From Cochliopodium minus (Eukaryota > Discosea > Himatismenida > Cochliopodiidae), in assembly GCA_024220525.1 (NCBI GenBank), contig JAMYWO010000167.1:27613-91612 (forward strand): a DNA stretch of 64,000 nt, written 5' to 3'. This document shows positions 1 through 10,455 of this stretch, piece by piece. Under the pieces are notes generated by a model. The model was not told the DNA's origin, did no database searches, and worked only from the letters and a program-made list of their open reading frames with translations. Position 1 is the first letter of the stretch, and the number at the start of each line of letters is the position of its first letter. The position numbers were made by a program, and so were the translations under genes.

Positions 1-946
1 AAAGAAAGCATTTTTCGTAAATCCTATTTAAAATTATTGGTGATTTTAATTGTTTGAAATTTCTTTTGAAATAAATTTACCTTTCGACCAATTTGGTCAA
101 CATCACAATTACATCGCATTTTGTTTCCCAAATCATTTTCCAATAGTCATTTGTGGTCGATGGTAAAGGACCTTGACTTGCTATGTAATCATTTTTGTTT
201 ATTCCCTTTTGGAGGAGTTAAAATTAAATGATTATAGGGATTAATTTAAATTTTGCAGTGGAATTTTGAATGGAAAAATAAAATGAATTTGTTTTTGAAT
301 ATTAATTTTTTACATCAACATAATTGGCATTTATATAATCACTCCCTTCTTCCTTATTATCTTCATCAACCTCAAGAATCACTCTTGTATTATCCACTTA
401 AATAAAGATATTAATAAAAAATTTTGAAGTGAAAAAAAAGATTCTATGTTGAAGGAAAATGAAATTTTATATAAATGAAATTACATGGAAGAATATTTGT
501 ATATCTATTTTTTGGGAAATTGAATGGCTTTACTGCATGGCTAAAATCATTATAATAATGATTATCACTTTGTTTTTCCAAGGTAAAAAATTCTTCATCA
601 AATCCTTCTATCGTCAATCTCTCTATATGTTCTCTTAATTTATCTCCAGGAATATCATCACCTATTGTATGATGGGGTTCGCTATTTTCATTGTTTTGAT
701 TATTGCCTATATTGTTATTATTGCCATTATCTCCATTATTTTCGTTAATAATAGAATTATTTTCAGTATTATTTTGTTTTTCTAATTCTTGTTGTTTTTT
801 AATTTCCCTATCTCTTTCTTGTTGTTTTTGGAAATAATCTTTAATATTGATAGAATTTCCCTCTTCAATTGAATCCTTTGTATTTGTTGATTTCAAATTA
901 ATATTATTTATTAATTTCTAAATTTTACGCTATCAGAATCTGACAT
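1..946 (-). CDS. Protein tyrosine phosphatase (classical PTP domain), partial
   Basis: The gene runs off the left edge. Five exons can be assembled on the minus strand: 946-929, 875-485, 396-314, 205-81 and 23-1. They join in frame at GT-AG borders. The start is the ATG at 946-944, because the open frame upstream of 875 otherwise lacks an ATG and meets a stop. The N-terminus is acidic and Asn-rich with a Gln/Glu/Lys stretch. The PTP domain then begins: [46 protein letters not shown] and [11 protein letters not shown] are the classical motifs before the catalytic loop. The HCSAGxGR active-site loop lies outside the window, so catalytic competence cannot be judged. No membrane segment is visible in the seen part, which suggests a cytosolic non-receptor PTP. 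Identification as a PTP is firm; the subfamily is not assigned. Confidence 0.93.
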
Positions 947-1215
947 AATCCTTGAATAAAAAAATGATATTGGATAAATAGGCAATAGTACTCTTTTTTT
1001 TTAAATTTTTTTTATAACAATCTTAATTATAATCTCAATTCAAAAAAATAAATAAATTACCATAATTTTAATATTTTATATTTAAAATGGTAACCAATGA
1101 TCTCTTATACTCAAAATATTTATCCTAATAGATATTTTGTTGTCTTGGTCAAATCACAAAGATTTATATTTCCTTTTTGTATTTTTAAAATAAAAAAACT
1201 GAATCAATCAAAAAC

Positions 1216-2446
1216 ATGAAAAGAGAAATTCCAATAGATTTAAGTAATTATTTATTACTTCAATATGCCAAATTTTATTGTATTGATTTGAGTAATAAGT
1301 TGGAAAATAAGACAATAGAAAATTTGGTTGATAGAGATTTTGAAATATTAAAACGAGTGATTATTCAATCTTGTCATAGACCATTTGAAGAAAGGGCAAA
1401 TAAAAAACATTTGACAAATAAAGATTTTGATAGCACAGATATAACAACACATATCAAAACCGTAAATAATTGGAATCATGCATATTGTTCACATGCGAAA
1501 GTGCATCATGGTGAAAGTAAGACCCAATTCGGAGAAAAATGTGGTTTGAAAGTTTGTGGGCTTGTGAAATATAAAGGTTTTCTTCTTTTTTTCTCTTTTT
1601 TTTTGTTTCAAAATAATCCCTTTAAACAAAGGAACATTCTGGCCCGATGCCATTGAAATAAATGAACCAAAACATATCTATTCCATCTTCAGTTTGGCAT
1701 GTGAATCACAAAAAGTACTGTTAAAGAGAATAGGAAATAAAGAAGAAATCTTTGAAAAATTAAAGAAATGCGAAATCTTGGGGGTAAAAAACTTCTCAAA
1801 GAATGACCAAAAACAATTCAAAAACAAATTTGAGAAACAATTGAAAAATCTGAAAGAGATACCAAGAAGTGAAGTGAAAACAATCTTCATGGATATCGAC
1901 GATATTAAAAAAGCAAAGTTGATTTGGTCTTTCGGAGAATTTCAGCTTGCAAGTTGGATGATCAACTTATTAACTTCCATAAGAAAAAGAATAAACTGCA
2001 AAACAGAAGTTACAGAAAAAATAGATCCTTTCCATTGTTGTTCTATTTGTTATTTTTTCTCCGAACACTTGCTCATTAATGTCATTTGTGCTTCTTTGTG
2101 TAACGGTCTTGACAACTTTACTCCAGAGTGCCTTCAAAAACTTCAAGAAAAGTTCAAGTTTACCAACACTATCATTGATAAAATCAAAGCTCAAATAAAT
2201 CCTACTAACTACCACCATTTTGCTGAAAAAATTTCCTCTCTTTTGTTTGAATCTTCTGACAATGATACTCCTCAAGAACCCAACATTGACATCAACGAAA
2301 ACAACAATTATTTCCCTATTAACGTTGACGAAAATTTGGTCAATATTAACCAAGAATGGTCTAAAATGGAACTTGTTCAACTTGCTCTCTTTTCCGCTGC
2401 TGCTCGTGATTTAGTATCATCTCTCCTTACTTTGAACATATATTAA
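1216..2446 (+). CDS. Uncharacterised protein with Cys/His motif, two exons
   Basis: I do not recognise this family. Two exons, 1216-1576 and 1632-2446, join in phase at a 55-nt GT-AG intron and give about 391 residues. The start is the first ATG of the long frame. Around residues 85-125 there is a region with several Cys and His (CSHAKVHHGES, then EKCGLKVCG) that could bind a metal. The middle is Lys-rich and helical. Near residues 240-270 there is a Cys-rich hydrophobic stretch (HCCSICYFFSEHLL). The C-terminus has an Asn-rich linker and a final hydrophobic helix. There is no clear signal peptide. The regular codon pattern and clean splice joint support a real gene, but the function is unknown. 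Confidence 0.7.
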
Positions 2447-2592
2447 ATTTCAATCTATTATTTTATTTTTAATCAAAAAACCTCTTTTTCAAACAATCTC
2501 CAAAGCTTCTTTTCATTCGGGATGAGATGCCCAAGTATTATACTTGTCGATCAAAACAATTTAAAAAAAAATTAAAAAAATAATTAAGGATT

Positions 2593-4072
2593 ATGCAACG
2601 AAGAGAAAATAATATATTGGATAATAATAGATATTATTCAATCATTTCAATCATATTGATTGCCATTTTCTTTGTCAATATATTATTTATTAATGATCGC
2701 AAAAATAATTTGGAAATCAATAAAATTGTTCAAAGAGTAAGTTCCTGTTCACCTCTACTAACATTATTTAATTGTTATTGAATTTATTTTCAGTATAATG
2801 GAATGATTGAAGAGATTAAACAAGAATATGATAAAAAGTATGAAAATAATTTGGCAACAATACCTCCTATTGGAATCAAAGCTCTATCCACAAAAACATC
2901 AGCTCCCAATAACAAAAAATCTCAAATCATCACACAAACAACAAATGATAAAATACCTATCTTGATTCTATGTTATAATAGACCAGATTATTTGGAGAGA
3001 ACAGTGGAAAATATTTTGAAATATATCCCTGAAAATGGTGAATATTTCTTGATTATCTCACAAGATGGAAATGATCAAAAAGTGGTGGATATGATAGAAA
3101 ATAATTTATCAAAGAAAATCTATAAGAAAACTTCATTTCATTTCATTCAGGTACCTTTTTTTGTTAATACACGAACTCAAATAAATATTTAATTATTTAA
3201 TTGAAGAAAATAAAAAAAATAAAATCAAAACAATTTAACTTTTTGAAACTTGAAAATAGAATCTTGATAGATCATTACCAAAAGCACCATCAAATCTAGT
3301 GGCATATTATTATATATCACAACATTATAAATTCGCAATATCAACTGTATTCAAAAAATTTAATCCAAAGGGGATAATAATATTGGAAGATGACATGTTG
3401 ATTTCGCCAGATTTTTTTGATTATTTCACCAAGGTATCTGATATAGTGTTGAAAGATGAAAGTTTATATTGTGCTTCCGCATGGAATGATAATGGGAAGC
3501 ATATCTTTTCTTGGGATCCCAATACAGTTGTAAGAACATCCTTCTTCCCAGGATTGGGATGGTATTTATCGAGTAGAGTGTGGAAAGATTTGGATCATAA
3601 ATGGCCAGATGCTTTTTGGGATGATTGGCTAAGAGATGAAATGAAAGAACACAAAAAGTTTTGTCTTTATCCTGAAGTTTCTAGAACTTTTACTTTTGGA
3701 GAATTTGGTTCTTCTGGTGGTCAATTTTTTCACGAATTCCTCAAAAAAATTAAATTAAATAACGAATCTATCGAATGGGATAAATTGGATCTATCTTATC
3801 TTGATCCTCAAATTTGGGATGATAAGATTATGGCGAATATCTCATCTGCTACATTGGTGGATAAAATAGATGTAAATTTATTTGAGGATTATACTGTAAA
3901 AAAGAATCACAAAATCTATTACGATAGTGAATCTCATTTCATCTCCATCGTTTCTGGCACTGGTGTCATCTCTGAATTCAAGGCAGGAAACCCTAGAGAT
4001 TCTTATAAAGGGATTTTGCAACTTGGAATGAGATATGCAAAGTTTTATATTGTTCCTTCCAGTTTAAAATAA
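2593..4072 (+). CDS. MGAT1: Alpha-1,3-mannosyl-glycoprotein 2-beta-N-acetylglucosaminyltransferase (GnT-I, GT13)
   Basis: Three exons (2593-2736, 2794-3150, 3260-4072) give 437 residues, close to the animal enzyme length of about 445. The enzyme transfers GlcNAc from UDP-GlcNAc to Man5GlcNAc2 in the Golgi and so opens hybrid and complex N-glycan synthesis. A type II signal anchor is visible near residues 15-35 (SIILIAIFFVNILFI). The catalytic domain starts at IPILILCYNRPDYLERTV. The metal-binding EDD (the DxD equivalent) lies in IIILEDDMLISPDFF at about 3377-3421. Further family signatures are SAWNDNGK, TSFFPGLGWYL, WPDAFWDDW and SRTFTFGEFGSSGGQFF. All expected catalytic-core motifs appear intact. 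POMGNT1 is a related alternative, but the length and motif order favour MGAT1. Confidence 0.92.
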
Positions 4073-4139
4073 ATTCAATCTTTTATAATTTTTAAGTGAA
4101 TTCCTCTTTACATGAGATTCTTTTTTATTAGTCTTAAAT

Positions 4140-4151
4140 TTTGGCGCCAAA
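4140..4151. promoter_or_regulatory. Perfect palindromic E2F/DP-type site
   Basis: TTTGGCGCCAAA lies 33 nt upstream of the ATG of the Csm1-like gene, in intergenic DNA otherwise almost free of G and C. It matches the E2F consensus TTTSGCGC on both strands. The position just before a chromosome-segregation gene suggests cell-cycle control; that role is inference. Confidence 0.6.
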
Positions 4152-4183
4152 TATTTATATAATTTATAAAAAAAAAAATTGAA

Positions 4184-4798
4184 ATGAAAAACAAAAAGGG
4201 AGATAAAAGCGAGGAAGGATCTCCAATTACCAAAAAAAAATACAATCAATTAAAACAACAATACGATGAATTACAAAAATTGATGCAGGAAAAACCAAAA
4301 TTGATTGAAAATGTTAAAAAATATGAAGCAAATTTTGAGAATAAATCACAGGAACTCATCCATTCCCTCAATGAAGAGATATCTCATTATAAAAATTTGG
4401 AAATAGAAAAAGAAAAGCAATTGAAAGAAAGCAATTCCATAATTTCAATCTATAAATTATTAACAGCAACTGAAATTAATAATAAGGGAGATAATGAATT
4501 TGAATGCAGATCCTACGATAAATTTAAAGATTTGGCCTTGGAATTCAAATTAAACCTTTTAAAGGATGAAAATGATTCACTGAAATATCAGCCACTTTTT
4601 ACTTCTCCTTACATCAAAACATCCCAATATCTTATCGAGGAAATCACCTTTAAAAAGGAAATGTGCCCTTTTTTTATGAGGGAAGTATTGGTCCGAACCA
4701 CAAAGAGAGAAATCCCCAGTCAGCTCAACGAAGATGATAAGAGCAATAAAAGAAAAAAGAGAGATGAATCCTCTCCAAACATAAACGAGGAAAATTAA
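4184..4798 (+). CDS. CSM1: Csm1/Pcs1-like (monopolin) kinetochore/nucleolar protein
   Basis: Single exon, 204 residues. The N-terminal half, about residues 15-95, is a coiled coil (heptads rich in Leu, Glu and Lys). The C-terminal half looks like the RWD-type globular domain of Csm1/Pcs1: IYKLLTATEI, then FECRSYD, FKLNLLKDENDSLKY, and the signature YLIEEITFKKEMCPFFMREV, which resembles the (P)xYLxxEISF...FFxKV end of Csm1. A basic tail (KRKKRDE) could be a nuclear signal. In yeasts Csm1/Pcs1 forms V-shaped homodimers that crosslink kinetochores and organise rDNA. Family assignment rests on short motifs plus the coiled-coil/RWD layout; other RWD kinetochore proteins (Spc24/25) are alternatives. 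The E2F palindrome upstream fits a cell-cycle gene. Confidence 0.6.
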   Translation: MKNKKGDKSEEGSPITKKKYNQLKQQYDELQKLMQEKPKLIENVKKYEANFENKSQELIHSLNEEISHYKNLEIEKEKQLKESNSIISIYKLLTATEINNKGDNEFECRSYDKFKDLALEFKLNLLKDENDSLKYQPLFTSPYIKTSQYLIEEITFKKEMCPFFMREVLVRTTKREIPSQLNEDDKSNKRKKRDESSPNINEEN

Positions 4799-4965
4799 TC
4801 CTATCTTTTTCTTTTTTTTTTTTGAAATGTTTATTCAATAATTCCTTTTTAATTAAAGAATTGTTCTTCATAATATGTTTATACTGACTCAACAATCAAA
4901 TGAATAGTATAATCTTTCTTAATAAAACTGCTACTAGAGATGTTAAAGAATAAATAAAAAAAAAA

Positions 4966-6347
4966 ATGAAGAATAAAAAAATTTTCCTTCTTCCTATATC
5001 TATTTGTTCTGCTTTTCTATTCAAAAACTTTGTTATGGAAAACAAGATATTCATTCCAAATGAATTTTATGACAATTTCCACAATGATTATGGTAAAATT
5101 ATTTGATTTTTTAACACACTCGAATGATCAATTTGAATCAACAACCAATAATATTGGAAAATAGAAAAAGCATTGAGATATATTCTCATCAATTTGGCTA
5201 TTGATAAACAAGAAAAGGAAAAAGATTTGATAAAGAGGACTTGGTATGGTTTTGAAAGTGAGAATAACAATTTGCTCGAAAATAGAAAAATTGGTGAAAA
5301 GAGGGAAGAAAATTGCTTTAGATTTTGCACTTTTAATTGTAATCAAATGAAGGATATCCAAAATAACAATTCAGGTGCAAAGATATTGCATACTATAAAA
5401 TGTATAGATTCAGATGTTATAGCTTTGCAAGGTAAATTTAATAATATTTTAATGATTAATCATTAAAATTGATTATTATAATATTAGAGGTTCTTTTTTT
5501 TTTCTTAATTGGTTAGAAAGACTTTACTAATGAACCAAACAGGTAGTTTTACCAGGTAAAAAACTAAAGTTTTTTTTCACTGTTAAAAAATAATTTGGAA
5601 AAAGACAACGATTATGGAAAAAATTTTTTCTATGAAATGACTAAAATGGGGTACAAACACGTTGTTTACCAAGGAGAATATTTTTCAACAGAACTGAATT
5701 GTAGTGTAGGAAACTCTATTTTCTCTAAACTAGAAATAAAAGAAAGCAGGAAAATGGAAAACGTATATACCAACAAAAATGCTCTTTTCATCAAAGTTAA
5801 TGTCCCTAATTTTGAAAATGGAAAAGAAAAAGAAATTCCCATCTCTTTTTGCTCAACCAGACTCGCAAAATATCCAACCAAAAAAATGATAGAAGATGCT
5901 CAAAAAAACAATGTGCCACCTGACGTATTTTGTTCTCCTTCTCAACTTTCTTATTTTCTCCAAAACGTTCAATCTCCTAATTCCAATCTTTTTCCAAACC
6001 TTTTTGTTTTAGGATCTTTGAATTCTTTGTCCAATTTTTCTTACAATTCGAATCCTAACATGGAAACTCTCAAAAAAAGCATCCTTCTTTCTTCCGGTAC
6101 TCACAAAACTCAAATCAAACAGTTTTCTCTTTCTTTGGTGGAGAATGACCTTGACAATATCCAAAATTATACACGTTCTAGAACTCTGTATCATCCTCCT
6201 TATTCTCACTTTTCTGGTAGATTGATCGATTATGTTTTCGTACATAAAAAATCTTGGTCCAATCAGATTTGGGTCAAAGATATTTTTCTTTACCATACTA
6301 ATTGTTCTGATCATTTGCCTTTGATTGTTGATCTTTATTCTATTTGA
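4966..6347 (+). CDS. Endonuclease/exonuclease/phosphatase-fold protein
   Basis: A multi-exon gene: exon 1 4966-5092, exon 2 from 5165 to about 5431, a short exon near 5525-5545, and the main exon from about 5573 to 6347. The best phase-consistent model places a very short (about 27 nt) last intron at the poly-T tract, so the joint near 5546-5572 is uncertain. The N-terminus has a hydrophobic stretch (KIFLLPISICSAFLF) that could be a signal or anchor. EEP-fold marks are FCTFNCNQMK (first strand with metal-binding Asn), DSDVIALQ (where the metal-binding Glu of LQE is replaced, here LQD), GRLIDYVFVHKK, and the terminal CSDHLPLIVDL carrying the catalytic Asp-His pair. The substrate is unknown: sphingomyelinase-, deadenylase- and nuclease-like members share this fold. 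Confidence 0.75.
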
Positions 6348-6448
6348 TTCAAAATTGATTAAATTATATAATTTATAAAATTATTTTTATATTTTCATTT
6401 TTTCCTTTCAAAATAAAAAAAAAAAATTGGATCTATCTTTAATCTCGA

Positions 6449-9400
6449 ATGGAAATTAATTTCAATGATTGTAATTTCAATATATCCTTAACTTGTTTTC
6501 AAATAATACTCCTCAAAAATTCAATCCTAATTTTAAATTTAAATATCCTTTGTTTAAAGTGGAACAAAAAGAATTTATTGAATTGCTAGCATCAGAGAGA
6601 ACATTTCTTTTATCATTAAAAGACTACATAAAAGTAATGATTTTTCAAAGATTTTTCTATCAAAATAAATTATATCAAATTAGAGCTATAAAATCCCTAT
6701 TGAAGATTCATCGATATTCAATCAAAAAGAAATTACCTCCATATTTGGCCCTATAGATGAAATAATCAAATTACACTCTTCTTTCTTGATGGGCATTAAA
6801 AAAGGGATGGAAATCAATAAATCTAGAATTACCATGTCTTCGTTGGATGTCAATTTCAAGTTATTTGTAAAATTAGAATGTGTTCTTTATCTAATTCCTC
6901 CAACATTAAATTATATTCGAATAAATTTTTATAGTTGAGCCTCTCTTTGAAAACATATAAAGAATATGTCAGTTTTCATTCTGGGATACAAAACAATTTG
7001 GTGATTTTATCCAAACAGAAGAAGGAATTGATCCAAATAATCGAAAAATGTGGCAATGAAACATTCACAGGAGAAATTGGTAAAAAAAAAAATTTGTTTA
7101 AAATATTCAAATTCAAATACTTTATTTTACCTCTTTTATAGGTTATTTATCTTATGCTGTGATGCCCATTCAAAGATTTCCCAGATATTCAATCATTTTG
7201 AAGAGCACCTTGAAAGATGTGGATACAGAAAGCGAAGATCATAAGATCATGTCTGACATCATCCAACAAATCGATACCTTTTGTCAAAAAATAAGCATGT
7301 ACGAAGAAAAGAAGCAAGTTTCAAGATTGGATCAAATGAAAAAGTAAATCAAAATTAAAATAATCCCTTTTCTCCTCTCCTAAGCGTTTCTTTTATTATT
7401 TCTTTTTCTTTTTAAATTTTAATAAAGATCTGGGGATGTTTCACAGCTCAGAAAATCTATCAACAAAGATTTGTTGGGGTTTGAAAAGAGGAAAGTGGAA
7501 CATATGTGGAAAATTAAAAAGACCAAAATATCTAGGTGGTGTATTTGCTGCAAAAAAGAGATTGAAGCTAAAGAGATTGGAAACAAATGCAAAAACTGTG
7601 AATTATACGTGGTAAAAAACAAGATGGAATAATTAAAAAAAATTATAAATTAAAAATTATAAATTATAAATTAAAAATTATAAATTATAAATTAAAAATT
7701 ATAAATTATTCATAAAAAAAAATTATTTGTTGAAAATGTTTCTTAGAAGTAAAATTATTAATGTAATAAAAAAAAAATAATTTGTTCAAAAAATAAATTG
7801 TTTCCAATAGCACGAACTGTGTAAATTCAGTACCCCACACAACTGTGCGGGAAAATTGATAGAGAAAAATTTGACGTTAGAAGAGGAGAACAGGCGCCTT
7901 TTAAGAGAGATACATGAGGCTTCTTATTTTTACAACAACAAGTATGTTCCCATCTATCTTTTTCTATTTAGTGACATGCTTGTTATCACAAAACCTTCTA
8001 CCAAAATTTTTACTGTGCTTCAAGTTTTAAAATGGTCCATAAACAATTTTTTTTAACTATTTAATTTTTTTTAATTATTTAATTTTTTTTAACTATTTAA
8101 TTTTTTTAATTATTTAATTTTATTTAAAAAATTTTTAATTTTAAATTTTGTTAATTATCTTTTAATTAAAATTAATTTTTTATCTAAAGGCTGAGTGTCG
8201 CTACAGACAAAGAAATAATCATTTCAAAGAAAAGTAGTTTTTTTTTAAATATTTTTTTTTCAAATATAACCTTTTTTTTTTTTTAAAAAAAAATTAGATG
8301 AGAGTGATCTTTCATTTTCTAATCCAAGAAACCAGAACGAAGAACACATTATCAATTTTCATAAATCTGCAATAAGGGTACAAAAACATTTTTTATTGAA
8401 TTTTTAATTTTTATTTTTTATATTTGTTTTTTTTTTTTTTTTTGAATTTAAATTTTCTTTTATTCAAATTTTTGTTCTAATTATTTATTTAGGATTCGTG
8501 GGAGTTGTCGATCAAAAAGGCTATAGAATTGCACAAAATGGAGGAGAAGAAGAGAAAGGGAGGAAGAGAGAGAAACGTGGAGGAAGAAAGATTGGAAGCG
8601 GGGAAATCCATTCAAATCTCCAAGATCTCCCAAATCTATTTCAATCATTCCTCTTCTTCTTTATTCAATGATCTTGATTCTCTTTTCCCTGAAAATAATG
8701 ACGGAAATAATAATAATAATAATAAAAATAATAATAACGGAAATAACAACATTTTCCATACACTTGGGAGCAGCAGCAATACCAAATTGTTCAGTTCTTC
8801 CACTCCTAATTTTTACACCTCCAAACCTTCTTCCTCTTCCACCTCCTCCACCCCTAGCATCACCAGCTACTTTAAAGATAGCCCCAACAATGACCTCAAC
8901 AGAATAAAAACCAATCCTAATCAAGATAGCGACAATCAAAATAAACAAGATAATAATAATAACAAACAAGATAGCAATAACAAACAAGATAATAATAATA
9001 ATAATAACAACAAACAAAATAATATTCCCTTTAATAATGATAATAAAGATATTGATGAGAATAACAAGAATAGAGAAATTAATTTTCTGAATGATAATGG
9101 GATGAATAGAAATAACATTTTAAAAAGCAAGATGAATACTATGAATGATGGGAAGAATGACCAGAAAAAATCGATAATGTATTTCGACTACAATGAGGAT
9201 GATGAGGATGGCGATGACTCTATTCTTTCTGACTACGATCTCAACCAAAGTGATAGTAACTTGATCAACAACGAAATCACTTCACCACGTAAAGATTTCC
9301 TTAACAACAGAAGTAACAGTAACATCAGCATTAAAAGAAGTAACAGCAACATCAGCATTAAAAGCAACAATGAAAAATTAAAAAATAAAACCTCCTCTTC

Positions 9401-10380
9401 CTCTTCTTCCTCTTCTTCTCCTTCTTCTTCAAACAATCAAAGAAATAAAAACAGTATGAGTGTAGGTGTTTTAAGCAACAAAAGTATTAACAATAAAAAC
9501 AAAAATTATGTGGAGACAACCAGTCACAGAAGCAGTGGTAACACAATGCAGGAAAGCAAAAAAGACCAAAAAACAAGCAGCAACAATAATTCATACGGGG
9601 GTAGCAATTCGTATGGAGGGAACAATGTGTATGGTGGCATTGTCTATTCAACTCCCTCTTCTTCTTCTTCTCCCTCTCCTTCTTCTTCCAACCCTTCTTC
9701 TCCCAGCAAAACGAAAAGCTACAGTAGCATTGGAAGTAAGAGTGGCAGTAGAGATGTGCACAGCACGAGTCGGGCAAACAGTAAAAACAAAAAAGGAAAC
9801 TACATTTCTTCCAATTCTCTCATCATTTCTTCCAATCCCCTTTTTGATTCTTCCCCCAAAAATGAGAAAAATGAGAAAAGTGGCAACAGTGGTAGCAATA
9901 CAAGCAACAATGGTAGTCCAATAACGATTCGAAATAATCCTCTTTATTGCTCTGAAAATACCGATATTTCTTTCCAAAAAAAAAATGGGGAGAACAAAAA
10001 CAACATTAATAACAATCTTGTTGATAACCTCAATTCTACCAATGAAAACAACGAAACAAATGGAGGGAAAAGATCTTCCACTTCTCCTCAAAGCACAAGT
10101 AGCCTTTCTTCTCTAAATGTTGGTTCTCCTTCAAAGGGGACTGTCACAAAAGATTATACCTCCAACTCTGTTTTAAAGAAGTACAAATGTTCCAATCTTT
10201 GTTCAAATTATTCAGAGAACAAATGTTCAAAATGTTACCTCCCCATTTGCGATAAATGTAATTTTTTTTTTAAATTTGTTAAAATTTTCACTTATTTTGG
10301 TTAAAGGTTGGGAGGCGACACATAATTTTCCATACTTTTCAAATCACAAACTTGTTGCCATTTATAATGTTAAGAATTAA
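6449..10380 (+). CDS. RhoGEF: DH - C1 - PH - Ser/Asn-rich linker - B-box-like zinc finger
   Basis: About ten exons. The first, MEINFND..., starts at ATG 6449; splicing to 'TG GAA' after the AG near 6560 restores the frame and removes a stop-containing stretch. The DH domain is marked by EFIELLASERTFLLSLKDYI, SLDVNFKLF and the last conserved helix VMPIQRFPRYSIILK (exon at about 7142-7347). It is followed by a C1-type Cys/His cluster (WCICC, CKNC, HELC, HNC; about 7530-7845) and a PH-like segment (VPIYLFLFSDMLVIT ... SWELSIKKAIELH). About 500 residues of Ser/Asn homopolymers follow (8700-10150). The C-terminus, KCSKCYLPICDKCWEATHNF, resembles a B-box and becomes complete only when the intron at about 10258-10306 is removed. 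Expected role: GDP/GTP exchange on Rho/Rac at membranes. Confidence 0.87.
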
Positions 10381-10455
10381 TTTGTTATTTTTTGTTTTAT
10401 TAAAAAAATGTAAAATAATATCTTTTTTAATTTTAATTGTGTCAATAAATTCTTT

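Noticed and set aside
8661-10091. Several antisense frames of 60-147 residues opposite the RhoGEF linker
   Set aside because: Shadow frames of the Ser/Asn homopolymer codons.
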